Positions 38,444-47,373 are shown, numbered from the stretch's first letter. The stretch is DNA of 48,456 bases from a virus (IMGVR_UViG_3300037502_003775:1-48456), one strand, 5' to 3'. The notes: a model not told the origin generated them from the sequence alone. A program made the numbers and translations.

Positions 38444-39376
38444 TCACTTAGTTTCCACGTAGTTTGTAATTAGCAATTCACTTATAGAACCTCTTTTACT
38501 TCCTTTTGAGTTAATTGCTCTGGAAGCACTAACACGTTTAATATTGAAAGGTTTATATAAATCATCGAAGAAATCATCATTCAAATCAGTATTCTTTGGA
38601 TCAGAATTGCTAAGCATTAGATGCGCATTTTTTTCTTCATCTAAAGCTTTGAACCAATTTGCCAGGCGTCTTTGACTTTCATCATTAAAAGGTGCTTTTT
38701 GATAACTGTTGAAACTTGAGGTGCCACTTAGAGGTCTGTATGGTGGATCCATATATATGAATGTTTCATTATTGGCGAACTGCGTGACTTCTTCAAAATC
38801 ACCATGCACAAGCTTAACTCCTTGAAGTACTAAGTTTACACTTCTAAGATTCACCTCATCGCAGATGGTAGGGTTCTTATAGTCGCCGAATGGGACGTTG
38901 TAACCTCCTTTTGAGTTGAGTCGATACAAGCCATTAAAACAAGTTTTATTTAAAAATATTAGGTTAGCAGAGTGCCTTATGATTTCACTACTAACTTCCG
39001 AGTAATCAATACTCTTTTTCTCTTCATTGAATTCATCACGAATATTGTAGAACATTTCCTGCCGAGCGTCTTTTTCTTTAGGTAAAAATTCTTCTTCTAA
39101 TTCGTGAAGCCTCATTATTAATCTCTCTACATCATCTCGTATAGTTTGGTAAACCATAATCAGTTCGACATTAAAATCATTCAATATTACATTGTCAAAA
39201 TCATATAATTTACTAAGTTCAAAGAATACCGCTCCTCCGCCTACGAATGGTTCAATATAAGTTTTTATGTTTCCTTTTTTTAACTTCTCAGGTAAATTTT
39301 CTATTATTGTGGGTAACAGCTGCCCTTTACCACCTGCCCATTTCAAGAAAGGGCGCGCATTAGCATTTTTTTTCAA
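38444..39376 (-). CDS. dam: Dam/DpnM-type DNA adenine methyltransferase (GATC)
   Basis: 310 residues from a TTG start with GAGGAG 8 bases upstream; longer forms from 39385 or 39406 are possible. This is an alpha-class (D12) enzyme: ARPFLKWAGGKGQLLPTIIE and YIEPFVGGGAVFFEL (AdoMet site) come before FIYMDPPYRPLSGTSSFNSY (catalytic). LIFLNKTCFNGLYRLNSKGG and YNVPFGDYKNP are Dam/DpnM hallmarks. It methylates adenine in GATC and protects host DNA from the DpnII-type nuclease at 35141-36073. It is encoded on the opposite strand, facing away from the NACHT side, so both methylases of the system have separate promoters. Confidence 0.95.
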   Translation of the reverse strand: MKKNANARPFLKWAGGKGQLLPTIIENLPEKLKKGNIKTYIEPFVGGGAVFFELSKLYDFDNVILNDFNVELIMVYQTIRDDVERLIMRLHELEEEFLPKEKDARQEMFYNIRDEFNEEKKSIDYSEVSSEIIRHSANLIFLNKTCFNGLYRLNSKGGYNVPFGDYKNPTICDEVNLRSVNLVLQGVKLVHGDFEEVTQFANNETFIYMDPPYRPLSGTSSFNSYQKAPFNDESQRRLANWFKALDEEKNAHLMLSNSDPKNTDLNDDFFDDLYKPFNIKRVSASRAINSKGSKRGSISELLITNYVETK

Positions 39377-39560
39377 TAGCTTCACTCCTCTAGAATTATT
39401 AAACACATAAAACTATAAAATAACACATCAGATGTTACTTTACAATCATTTTCGTATTTGACTATACCATAAATCACGAGACTATAAAACCAACTTTTCA
39501 CTTTTCAAGTTGAATTTATAGAGCTGAACAAGCTAGAGGAAATATCTCAATGTAATATCT
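39377..39560. other. Gene-free, AT-rich promoter region of the Dam gene
   Basis: No open frame with a ribosome site is seen. The region must hold the minus-strand promoter for the methylase and the junction to the IS1380-type remnant. No promoter could be chosen with confidence. Confidence 0.4.
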
Positions 39561-39926
39561 TTGAGGCTAGATGCTCCTGATATTCTGAAAGCCTACAACA
39601 AACGTGGAAACATGGAGAACTACATCAAGGAAACCAAGCTTGATTTTGGGCTAAATCACTTAAGCCATTCTTCTTTCTTGGCAAATCAGGCGAAAGCCAT
39701 GATTCTCGCTGTTGCCTATAGTCTCGTTAATGCTATGAAGCAGCTGGTCTTACCCAAAGAGTTCTCGAAAAGCAGAATGTCCACTCTTAGAACTCTCTTC
39801 ATCAAGATCGCAGGAAAGAGCATTTCTCATGCAAAAAAGATAAAGATGAGGCTCTGCAGTAGTGCTCCATACAAAGAAGCCATCTTAAAAATGTTAGAGA
39901 ATATCCACCTCTTAGCCTTGGGCTAA
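39560..39926 (+). pseudogene. IS1380-type transposase, C-terminal remnant
   Basis: The frame gives about 120 residues: APDILKAYNKRGNMENYIKE, TKLDFGLNHLSHSSFLANQA and AMILAVAYSLVNAMKQLVLP. This is the C-terminal part of DDE transposases of the IS1380 group, including the NKRGNMENYIKE motif with the final catalytic glutamate. The N-terminal two thirds is missing and no start is present; the sequence upstream is unrelated. The fragment marks an old insertion at the edge of the defence island. About 200 bases after it are probably the former IS end. Confidence 0.85.
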
Positions 39927-40452
39927 GCAAATTCTCGATATACCTTTCTCGAAGTCCAAAGAAGCTTTGGGCTTATTCACCAAACACTAAAATGGGAAAA
40001 ACTCAGAAAGACTCTTCAAACAGGCTCACATCTAAAAGTTTGCTCCTTGTCGGGCAGTATGTATTCCATAAAAAGTAGTTTGAAATTAGAAAATCATGAT
40101 ATCAACTGGTTTGTTGAATAATTCGGGGTTAAAATCCTTTTTCGAGAAATATTTCGGAGTGGGTGACTCTGCTAAATTCAGTAACTAATGCATCATTGAA
40201 TTGATAATTATGGAGGAGGGATGCGCTATGGCGGGTAAAAATATGAATTATTTTCTTATTTAAAATTCTCAAATTATGTACAACCTTTTAGTTGATTATT
40301 ATTAAGAGCGATGAAGAAATAGATACCTTTTGTATTGGAATATATCTTAATCTACTGATTTGCAAACTTGTTAAGAATTGTGAAATTATCTGTAGTTGTT
40401 TTTTTAAATTCAAATTTATAGTAAAATATTACCAGTTAGAGAGGAGAGTGCA
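39927..40452. other. Gap with IS end remnant, a broken short frame and the M23 gene promoter
   Basis: The first part looks like the untranslated end of the IS1380-type remnant. At 40228-40263 an 11-codon frame (MAGKNMNYFLI) has an excellent GGAGGAGG site and then stops, probably the 5' relic of a lost gene. Before the peptidase, TTGTTT, 17 bases and TAGTAA (about 40397-40425) form a modest promoter. The rest shows nothing I can name. Confidence 0.4.
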
Positions 40453-41742
40453 ATGAAAAAAAAAATTATATTTATGACAGTTACAATGCTTATTGCTTCT
40501 AATATTACTGTTTTTGCTAGTACGGTAAATAATAAAGAAAATCAAATTAAAGAAAATCAAGAAACCATTCAAAACTTAGAAAAGGAAAAACAAGAATTGA
40601 ATGCTGAAAAAAAACAACTCAGTAGTGAATTGCAAAGTGTTATTGATCAATTTACTTCCGTTGCAAGGGAAGCAGAAATTTTAAACACTGCTATCACACA
40701 AAAAGAATCAGAAATACAGGCAAGAGAGAGTTTGATAAATGCAACTAATTCTAAAATCAGTTTGCTTGAAAATGAGATCAATACCAGACAATCTGAAATT
40801 ATTCAGAAAGAAGTTGAACTTGAAGAGAAAAAAGCAATACTCGACTCCAGAGTAAGATCTGCTTACATGAATAACTCTGTAGGCAGTATTCTGTACACCT
40901 TAATTGAATCGGAGAGTCTGGCTGACTTTACAGATAAGCTGATGCTCATCCATAAAGTGGTAGAAATGGACAAAGAGATTATTCAGCAAGTGAATTCCAT
41001 TATGGAAGAATTGACGTTAATAAAAGCTGAACTTGAAGTATCCAAAAAAGATTTAGTAGCTTCAAAAGCTGTTATTCAAGATGAACGGGCCAAGCTCATC
41101 GAGGAAAAAGAAAAGCTTGAAACTGAAAATCTGGCCTATACATCAAAATTATCAGATCTTAAGAAATTGGAGACTAAAAAGTCTTCCGCTATAAATTCCC
41201 TAACAAAAGAAGAGAAGGAAATAGCTTCTGATATAGGGGATATCATTGAAGAGAATAAGGAACTTCAGGATGAAATATCGGCTTTGATTAGAGCTGAAGC
41301 AAATAAGAATACGATATCTCAGGGGAATACCAATTCACAACAAAACAACACGAATGCAGGTTATATTAAGCCTGTATCAGGAAGAGTTACTTCCTCGTAT
41401 GGATACAGAATACACCCAATTTTAGGATATAGAAAACTCCATACCGGTATTGACTTTGCAGCTACCTCCGGAACACCAATAAAAGCAACTAGGGCAGGCA
41501 CCGTCATTCGGGCATCTTATAACTCCACTTATGGTAATAATGTTATCATAGATCATGGTAATGGGGTCACAACCCTATATGCGCATATGAGTGCACTTAA
41601 CACTAGTTATGGATCAAAAGTATCTCAAGGTCAGATTATTGGATATGTAGGATCTACTGGTATGAGCACAGGGCCGCATTTACACCTTGAATTCAGGCTA
41701 AATGGCAACTTGGTAAATCCAGCACCGTATCTTGGACTTTAG
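40453..41742 (+). CDS. Secreted M23 peptidase with coiled-coil domain (EnvC/LytM-type)
   Basis: 429 residues; GAGGAG 7 bases upstream. A signal peptide (MKKKIIFMTVTMLIASNITV, cleavage near FAS) is followed by coiled coil from about 27 to 280 (EKEKQELNAEKKQLSSELQS, EKEKLETENLAYTSKLSDLK) and a short Asn/Gln-rich linker. The LytM domain (about 305-429) has the zinc ligands HTGIDFAA and GPHLHLEFRLNG. It cuts peptidoglycan cross-links or regulates such enzymes at the cell surface during growth or division. It lies between IS remnants and the metal module and shows no functional link to either. A terminator follows. Confidence 0.93.
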   Translation: MKKKIIFMTVTMLIASNITVFASTVNNKENQIKENQETIQNLEKEKQELNAEKKQLSSELQSVIDQFTSVAREAEILNTAITQKESEIQARESLINATNSKISLLENEINTRQSEIIQKEVELEEKKAILDSRVRSAYMNNSVGSILYTLIESESLADFTDKLMLIHKVVEMDKEIIQQVNSIMEELTLIKAELEVSKKDLVASKAVIQDERAKLIEEKEKLETENLAYTSKLSDLKKLETKKSSAINSLTKEEKEIASDIGDIIEENKELQDEISALIRAEANKNTISQGNTNSQQNNTNAGYIKPVSGRVTSSYGYRIHPILGYRKLHTGIDFAATSGTPIKATRAGTVIRASYNSTYGNNVIIDHGNGVTTLYAHMSALNTSYGSKVSQGQIIGYVGSTGMSTGPHLHLEFRLNGNLVNPAPYLGL

Positions 41743-41782
41743 AATTTAGTTAACTATATCTAATAAAACATTATCTAATAGC

Positions 41783-41829
41783 AAAAAGACTGCATTCCCA
41801 ACTGTTTATCAATTGGAATTGCAGTTTTT
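41783..41829 (+). terminator. Terminator after the M23 peptidase gene
   Basis: AAAAAGACTGCATTCC pairs with GGAATTGCAGTTTTT with one bulge on each arm, ending in a T-run. Confidence 0.75.
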
Positions 41830-41867
41830 GGCTTAATACAACCATTTTATGAGGGCTTCAACTGGTT

Positions 41868-41936
41868 GATACTTTCCCGCGAACGTCAGTTTCTAGAAAA
41901 ACAACAAAAAAGCCATTGATAAATTCCCGCGAACGT
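41868..41936 (+). repeat. Two left copies of a 19-bp repeat (GATAnnTTyCCnnnnAC family)
   Basis: GATACTTTCCCGCGAACGT (41868-41886) and GATAAATTCCCGCGAACGT (41918-41936) are direct repeats 50 bases apart. Related copies lie at the right side of the metal module (47953-48095). Confidence 0.65.
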
Positions 41937-42233
41937 ACGGTGCAAATGACATCAATACTGTCCTCTCGAGCCACGTTGAGAGTATAATTCTGATGACGTA
42001 TTGTGGTTCAGGGGGCGAAAAGTAGAAGTTGACCACAACATATAGTGGTTCAAGAGTGATTTTGGAGCAAAAAATGAGCGAAAAAACACCGTTTTTTGAC
42101 CCCTATTTTTGGGGTGCTTTATAGATGACATAGGGTAAAAAGAGTGATGACATTATAAAGGTGGAAAAATTGATGGCTCAGAAAGAGGGAGAAATAATCC
42201 TCTGGGATGATAAGGATTTTATATAATCTAATG

Positions 42234-42304
42234 TAGTGGTAGTTGTTTTGAAACAGCTACCACTATAGTTTTTTAATAGTTTGAAATTTTATTTCAAACT
42301 ATTA
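42234..42304 (+). terminator. Terminator followed by a perfect 14-bp palindrome
   Basis: TAGTGGTAG (42234-42242) and CTACCACTA (42257-42265), then TAGTTTTTT, is a good terminator. Directly after it, TAATAGTTTGAAAT (42274-42287) and ATTTCAAACTATTA (42291-42304) are perfect inverted repeats with a 3-base loop. No gene lies immediately upstream, so the terminated gene is lost. Confidence 0.6.
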
Positions 42305-42414
42305 TAGAACCTACAATATTTGTGTTTTTAAAATAGGTTTGTATAGAAATCACCCTTTTATGGTATTAATGTCGTAATAGATGGTTTTGAGATATTTCAA
42401 ATAATATAAAAAAC

Positions 42415-42434
42415 ACTTGAATAAATGCTCATAT
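42415..42434 (+). promoter_or_regulatory. Possible second operator of the metal repressor
   Basis: Read on the minus strand, ATATGAGCATTTATTCAAGT resembles the ATATGA-x-CA...TATTCA operators of CadC/CzrA-type repressors. It lies just upstream of the -35 box. Confidence 0.45.
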
Positions 42435-42439
42435 AACTA

Positions 42440-42468
42440 TTGACATATGAGAAAAACAATAATATGAT
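42440..42468 (+). promoter_or_regulatory. Sigma-A-type promoter of the metal resistance operon
   Basis: TTGACA (42440-42445), 17 bases, TATGAT (42463-42468), 65 bases before the regulator ATG. It is the best consensus promoter in the window. Confidence 0.85.
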
Positions 42469-42482
42469 AAATACACAACGTA

Positions 42483-42504
42483 TGAATGCTTGCTCAAGTA
42501 TTCA
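42483..42504 (+). promoter_or_regulatory. Operator for the ArsR/CadC-type repressor
   Basis: A 22-bp inverted repeat: left arm TGAATGCTTG, centre CT, right arm CAAGTATTCA, one mismatch in ten pairs. It lies about 15 bases after the -10 box, where binding would block transcription. Arm length and centre match SmtB/ArsR-family operators. Confidence 0.78.
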
Positions 42505-42533
42505 GATGAAATGATTTAAAAAGAGGTGATAAT

Positions 42534-42902
42534 ATGACTGAAAAATTTAATTCAATTGAAAGATGTGACTGCAATGTAATTCATGAGGATATTGTAAATC
42601 AAGTTAGAGATAAAATGCCTCAAGAAGAAAGCCTTTATGATCTAGCAGAATTATTTAAAGTATTTGGAGATTCAACACGAATCAGGATATTATGGGCTTT
42701 ACATGAAGCTGAAATGTGTGTTTGTGATATCGCTGTATTACTTAACATGACACAATCAGCAATTTCCCATCAGCTGAGAGTCTTAAAACAAGCTAATTTA
42801 GTGAAAAATAGGAAAGAAGGCAAAGTAGTATATTATTCATTAGTTGATGATCATGTAAGAGAAATATTTGGCCAAGGTCTAATTCATATCAACGAGAAGT
42901 AG
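42534..42902 (+). CDS. cadC: ArsR/SmtB-family metal repressor, CadC-type
   Basis: 122 residues; AGAGGTGAT 3 bases upstream. The winged helix contains LAELFKVFGDSTRIRILWAL and MTQSAISHQLRVLKQANLVK. Metal-site features are N-terminal RCDCNVIHED and EMCVCDIA in the recognition region, the cysteine set of CadC for Cd, Pb and Zn. The C-terminal DDHVREIFGQGLIHINE has the Asp/His...His/Glu pattern of the second zinc site. It represses the operon until metal binds. Promoter and palindromic operator lie directly upstream. Confidence 0.93.
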   Translation: MTEKFNSIERCDCNVIHEDIVNQVRDKMPQEESLYDLAELFKVFGDSTRIRILWALHEAEMCVCDIAVLLNMTQSAISHQLRVLKQANLVKNRKEGKVVYYSLVDDHVREIFGQGLIHINEK

Positions 42903-43047
42903 TAATGCGGTAGAATAGAATATTTTTTGAAGATATTTGGGCATATATTTAAGTCTTCATTTCAAATGAGCAATGCTTCAAGAAAATTTGAAAAAGACTT
43001 GTAGTATTCAAAATAAAATTACAAATAATATTTAGGAGGATTTAATA

Positions 43048-43269
43048 ATGAAAAAGAAATTTATACTTGAAGGTTTAGATTGTGCAAATTGCGCGGCAAA
43101 AATGGAAAAGGCTATTAATGAGCTTGATGGAGTGAAAGAAGCTACTGTTAACTTTATGACCACAAAACTCGTTATTGATGGTGAGGATGAAAAAATGCCA
43201 ACAATAATAGCAGAGGCCGAAAAAATAGTTAAAAAAATTGAACCCGATACAACTATGAAAAAGGCTTAA
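43048..43269 (+). CDS. Free-standing HMA metallochaperone domain
   Basis: 73 residues; AGGAGG 8 bases upstream. The single heavy-metal-associated domain has the GLDCANCAAKMEKAINELDG metal loop and VNFMTTKLVIDGEDEKMPTI. In CadA/ZntA pumps this domain is normally the N-terminus of the ATPase. Here it is a separate gene, and the ATPases downstream lack it, so it may deliver metal in trans. A 145-base gap separates it from the repressor. A damaged second copy lies at 45374-45489. Confidence 0.9.
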   Translation: MKKKFILEGLDCANCAAKMEKAINELDGVKEATVNFMTTKLVIDGEDEKMPTIIAEAEKIVKKIEPDTTMKKA

Positions 43270-43330
43270 AGGAGGCTATTTAGTATGACAAAAAGATTAT
43301 GGAGAAGCAATATTTAGAAAGGTGATAGAA

Positions 43331-45265
43331 ATGAATACTGTAAAAGAGCAACAATCTCATGAAACACATAATCATAATCACCACAACCACAACCACGATC
43401 ATGATCACGGAAAGATGCCCATAATTTTGTATGTTATTGGTTTTGTCTTAGCGCTCATTGCGTTATTTCTAAATAAAGAGTATGTAGTCATTAAGAATAT
43501 TTTATTTTCAATTGCATCAATTAGCGCGGGTTATCATGTTATTCTTCTCGAAGGAGTTGGAGAAACAGTTGAGAATACAAAAGTCAATAAGAAATTTACA
43601 CCTAATTCCCACATTTTAATGGGTCTAGCTGCGCTTGGCGCCTCACTAATAGGGAATTTCTGGGAAGGAACGCTGTTGATTCTCATATTCTGTGGTGCAC
43701 ATTTTTTAGAAGAGTACGCTGAAGGTAGAAGCAACAGAGAAATCACAAAACTACTTGAGATGAATCCATCGACTGCCAGATTAATCATGTCTGATGGCAA
43801 TACAAAAATTGTTGATGTTAATGAATTAAAAGTGGGAGACCATCTCCAAGTATTGAATGGTGATCAAGTACCTATTGACGGGGTCATTTTATCAGGAAAT
43901 ACCTCCATTGATGAATCATCTATCAATGGAGAAAGTATCCCTAAAGAAAAATCTCAAGGAGACGTGGTTTTTGGGAGTACGATTAATGGAACGGGTACTT
44001 TCACAATGGAAGTCACAAAAGAAAATAAAGATACTGTCTTTTCTAAGATTTTACAATTAGTCAATCAAAATCAAAATAATCAAACCAAAGCGGCCAGTAT
44101 TATCCAAAAGTTTGAACCGAAATATGTGACAGTTGTTTTAATTGCAATTCCACTTTTCATTTTACTCGCACCCATGATTTTAGATTGGTCTTGGTCCCAA
44201 AGTATTTATAGAGGAATAGTTCTTTTAGTAGCAGCTTCTCCGTGTGCTCTAGCTGCTGCTACCGTATCTGTAACTTTGTCAGCCACTTCGAATCTAGCCA
44301 AAAGAGGCATGATTTCAAAAGGAAGTTCCTATTTATCTCAATTGGCCAATATTCAAGCCATTGCTTTTGATAAAACAGGAACCTTAACAAAAGGAAAACC
44401 TGAAGTGACAAATTATTATTTTGCTGATTCTATCGATGAAGAGAATATTATTGATATCGTTGTAGCTCTTGAAAAAGAATCCAACCACCCCCTCGCAGAT
44501 GCCATTCTAAGAAAATTTGCACCAAAAAACAAACTAACTATTGAAGTAGAAAATCAAATTGGTAGAGGGTTGACAGGAGATTACAATGGTAAAAAATATC
44601 GAATAGGAAAGCCAACTTCTTTTGACGGAGTTTCAGATAAATATATTCGCCTAAATAGTGAGTGGGCATCAGAAGGCAAGACAGTTGTATATGTAGCAGA
44701 AGATGAAGAGGTCATTGGCCTGATTGGGTTAATGGACATTCCAAGTGAACATGCGAAAGAGACTATTGATTATTTTAAGAATCTAGGTATACACACTACC
44801 TTAATCACTGGTGACTCAGAAATGACGGGAAAGGCGGTTGCTGAACAGATAGGAATAGATGAAGTAATTGGGAATGTCATGCCTGAAGATAAATCTCGAA
44901 TTATAGATGAGCAAAAAGGAAAATACGGTGTAACAGCAATGGTAGGAGATGGTGTTAACGATGCACCGGCTCTTGTGAATGCTGATGTGGGAATCGCTAT
45001 GGGAGATGGCACTGATGTTGCGGTAGAGGTATCTGATTTAGTATTAATGCAGAACAACTTATCAATTCTAATCCAAGCACATAAGATTTCATCTAAAATG
45101 AATCGCGTCATTTGGCAGAATATAATTTTTTCCATGGCTGTTGTTGCCTTTTTAGTAGTCGTTAGTTTCTTGGGACTGTCGGATATTGCAATCAGTGTCA
45201 TAATACATGAAGGAAGTACACTCGTTGTAATATTAAACGGACTCCGTTTGCTGCGTTCTACCTAA
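43331..45265 (+). CDS. P1B-type metal ATPase with His-rich N-terminus, P1B-4-like
   Basis: 644 residues from the ATG of MNTVKEQQSHETHNHNHHNH. A His/Asp-rich tail (HNHNHDHDHG, residues about 10-28) replaces an HMA domain. Core motifs are INGESIP (about 197), the membrane SPCALAAATV (about 303), DKTGTLTKGKP (about 347) and MVGDGVNDAP (about 538). The last membrane segment has IIHEGSTLVVILNGLR (about 625). SPC plus HEGS is the signature of the P1B-4 group, whose members export Co, Fe, Ni or Zn. It acts in the plasma membrane as an efflux pump. The exact ion cannot be fixed from sequence. Confidence 0.92.
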   Translation: MNTVKEQQSHETHNHNHHNHNHDHDHGKMPIILYVIGFVLALIALFLNKEYVVIKNILFSIASISAGYHVILLEGVGETVENTKVNKKFTPNSHILMGLAALGASLIGNFWEGTLLILIFCGAHFLEEYAEGRSNREITKLLEMNPSTARLIMSDGNTKIVDVNELKVGDHLQVLNGDQVPIDGVILSGNTSIDESSINGESIPKEKSQGDVVFGSTINGTGTFTMEVTKENKDTVFSKILQLVNQNQNNQTKAASIIQKFEPKYVTVVLIAIPLFILLAPMILDWSWSQSIYRGIVLLVAASPCALAAATVSVTLSATSNLAKRGMISKGSSYLSQLANIQAIAFDKTGTLTKGKPEVTNYYFADSIDEENIIDIVVALEKESNHPLADAILRKFAPKNKLTIEVENQIGRGLTGDYNGKKYRIGKPTSFDGVSDKYIRLNSEWASEGKTVVYVAEDEEVIGLIGLMDIPSEHAKETIDYFKNLGIHTTLITGDSEMTGKAVAEQIGIDEVIGNVMPEDKSRIIDEQKGKYGVTAMVGDGVNDAPALVNADVGIAMGDGTDVAVEVSDLVLMQNNLSILIQAHKISSKMNRVIWQNIIFSMAVVAFLVVVSFLGLSDIAISVIIHEGSTLVVILNGLRLLRST

Positions 45266-45373
45266 GCCCAACATAAGAAGATAGAGAGCCTTATTTTTTT
45301 TAGAAGGAGCCTTATTTTTCCGTTAGGCAGGATTATGATAACCGTCAAACGAAGGAGTGTTTTCCCATAAATT

Positions 45374-45489
45374 AATACGACACAAAAGCTTGTTATTGAA
45401 GGCAAAGATGAAAGAATGCCTACAATTATACAAGAAGCAGAAAGAATAGTTAAAAAATTGAACCTGATACAACTATGAAAAAGGCATAA
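45374..45489 (+). pseudogene. Decayed second HMA metallochaperone gene
   Basis: Frame pieces KLVIEGKDERMPTIIQEAER and IVKK match the C-terminal half of the intact HMA at 43048-43269. After AAAAAA one base is missing relative to the intact copy, so NLIQL-stop replaces EPDTTMKKA; the shifted frame then gives MKKA-stop. The 5' half, including the CxxC loop, is absent. It lies directly before the second ATPase, as the intact copy lies before the first. Confidence 0.85.
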
Positions 45490-45504
45490 AAGAGGTGTAA
45501 GAAC

Positions 45505-47349
45505 ATGAAAAATCGTCTTTGGAGAATAATCATTGGGGCAATATTCTTTATTGTGGCCATAGTAATTGATATAAATATTGAGTGGTTAAATATTGCTCTA
45601 TATCTAATTAGTTATATTATTGTAGGTGGAGATATTGTAAAAAGAGCTGTTAGAAATATTTTTAGAGGTAAAGTTTTTGATGAAAACTTTTTAATGTCTA
45701 TTGCTACTATTGGTGCAATGTTAATCGGTGAGTATCCAGAAGGTATTGCAGTTATGCTATTTTATCAAATTGGTGAGCTATTTCAAAGTTACGCAGTTGA
45801 TAAGTCAAGAAGATCAATTGCAGATGCTATGGACATACGACCAGATTATGCCAATGTTAAAAGGGGCGATGAAGTTATAAAAGTTGACCCTGATGAAGTA
45901 CAAATTGGTGATATAATCGTAATTAAACCAGGGGAAAGAATTCCTCTTGATGGTAAGGTAATTGAGGGAAATTCAATGGTTGATACATCAGCACTTACAG
46001 GTGAGTCTGTTCCGCGTGAGGTAGAAGTAGGGCATGAAATCCTAAGTGGATGCATCAACGTTAATGGAGTTATTACTGCAGAAGTTACAAAGGAATATGG
46101 AGAATCTACAGTAAGTAAGATTCTTGATTTAGTTGAAAATGCAAGTAGTAAAAAATCCCAATCAGAACAATTCATTACGAAATTTGCAAGATACTATACT
46201 CCAATTGTTGTAATTATTGCAGTTTTCCTTGCTATTATTCCGCCTCTTGTTATAGAGGGAGCAACATTTAGTGACTGGATATATAGAGCATTAACGTTCT
46301 TAGTAGTTTCTTGCCCATGTGCTCTTGTAGTTTCTATTCCTTTAAGTTTCTTCGGTGGAATAGGTGGAGCATCTAGAAAGGGTATTTTAGTCAAAGGTAG
46401 TAATTATTTAGAGGCATTAGCAGAAGCTGAAATCATAGTATTTGATAAAACTGGAACACTTACAAAGGGTGTGTTTAATGTACAGGAAGTTCATCCGGAA
46501 GGAGTTTCTAAGGAAGAGTTATTAGAATTAACTGCATATGCGGAAAGTTATTCAAACCATCCAATTTCCAGTTCATTAAAACAAGCCTATGGCAAGGAAA
46601 TTGACAATGGACGTATTTCAGATGTAGAAGAAGTATCAGGGCATGGTGTTATTGCAACAGTGGATGGTAAAAAGGTTGCAGCAGGTAATATTAAACTTAT
46701 GAAAAAGTTGAATATACCTTGCTATGAAGGTGAAGTTGTTGGAACTGTTGTACACATTGGGATTGATGAAAAGTATGCAGGTTATATCGTTATTGCAGAT
46801 GAAGCGAAAGAAGATTCAGCTCGGGCAATTAAGGAACTTAAGGAAGCTAAAATTAAGCAAACTGTTATGCTAACAGGTGATACAAAAAATGTTGCATCAA
46901 AGGTTGCTAAGCAGCTTGGATTAGATAAGGTATACTCCGAGTTATTACCAGGAGATAAGGTTGAAAAGGTAGAGGAATTATTAGCACAGAAATCTGCAAA
47001 GGGTAAACTTGCCTTTGTAGGTGACGGAATCAATGATGCTCCTGTTTTAGCCCGTGCAGATATTGGTATAGCAATGGGTGGTTTAGGTTCTGATGCGGCA
47101 ATTGAAGCTGCGGATATTGTAATTATGACCGACGAACCTTCAAAAATTGCCACAGCAATAAAAGTTTCTAAGAAAACATTAAGAATTGCTCATCAAAACA
47201 CAGTATTTTCAATTGGAATAAAAATAATTGTTCTTATTTTGAGTGCTTTTGGAATAGCTACTATGTGGGCAGCTATATTTGCAGATGTAGGTGTAACTAT
47301 TATCGCAGTATTAAATGCTTTTAGAGCACTTAATGTTAAAAATCTGTAG
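45505..47349 (+). CDS. cadA: Zn/Cd/Pb-type P1B-2 ATPase without HMA domain
   Basis: 614 residues; AGAGGTG 7 bases upstream. Motifs are LTGESVPREV (about 164), VVSCPCALVVSIPLSFFGG (CPC about 270), DKTGTLTKGVF (about 314), HP locus in SYSNHPISSS (about 352) and FVGDGINDAP (about 505). The last membrane segment has IFADVGVTIIAVLNAFRAL with the Asp of the P1B-2 group. CPC plus this DxG is typical of ZntA/CadA pumps for Zn, Cd and Pb. The usual N-terminal HMA is missing. It complements the P1B-4-type pump upstream, widening the ion range of the operon. Confidence 0.93.
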   Translation: MKNRLWRIIIGAIFFIVAIVIDINIEWLNIALYLISYIIVGGDIVKRAVRNIFRGKVFDENFLMSIATIGAMLIGEYPEGIAVMLFYQIGELFQSYAVDKSRRSIADAMDIRPDYANVKRGDEVIKVDPDEVQIGDIIVIKPGERIPLDGKVIEGNSMVDTSALTGESVPREVEVGHEILSGCINVNGVITAEVTKEYGESTVSKILDLVENASSKKSQSEQFITKFARYYTPIVVIIAVFLAIIPPLVIEGATFSDWIYRALTFLVVSCPCALVVSIPLSFFGGIGGASRKGILVKGSNYLEALAEAEIIVFDKTGTLTKGVFNVQEVHPEGVSKEELLELTAYAESYSNHPISSSLKQAYGKEIDNGRISDVEEVSGHGVIATVDGKKVAAGNIKLMKKLNIPCYEGEVVGTVVHIGIDEKYAGYIVIADEAKEDSARAIKELKEAKIKQTVMLTGDTKNVASKVAKQLGLDKVYSELLPGDKVEKVEELLAQKSAKGKLAFVGDGINDAPVLARADIGIAMGGLGSDAAIEAADIVIMTDEPSKIATAIKVSKKTLRIAHQNTVFSIGIKIIVLILSAFGIATMWAAIFADVGVTIIAVLNAFRALNVKNL

Positions 47350-47373
47350 TATTACAAAAATATAGTTTTTTTA

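Larger units (their letters stand above)
41743..42439. other. 700-base gap with terminators, hairpins and decayed insertion sequence
   Basis: It holds the peptidase terminator, two copies of the 19-bp repeat, and inverted sequences near 41995-42050 (TTGTGGT/ACCACAA, CCAC/GTGG) that look like IS debris. Then come two further hairpins at 42234-42304. Short frames here (for example near 42172) stop early and resemble no protein I know. Confidence 0.4.

Noticed and set aside
45276-45320. Tandem GAGCCTTATTTTT repeat after the first ATPase
   Set aside because: Short, AT-rich and without hairpin; most likely local duplication without function.
43331-47349. The two ATPases as a simple tandem duplication
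   Set aside because: Their membrane motifs differ (SPC with HEGS against CPC with DVG), so they belong to different P1B groups.
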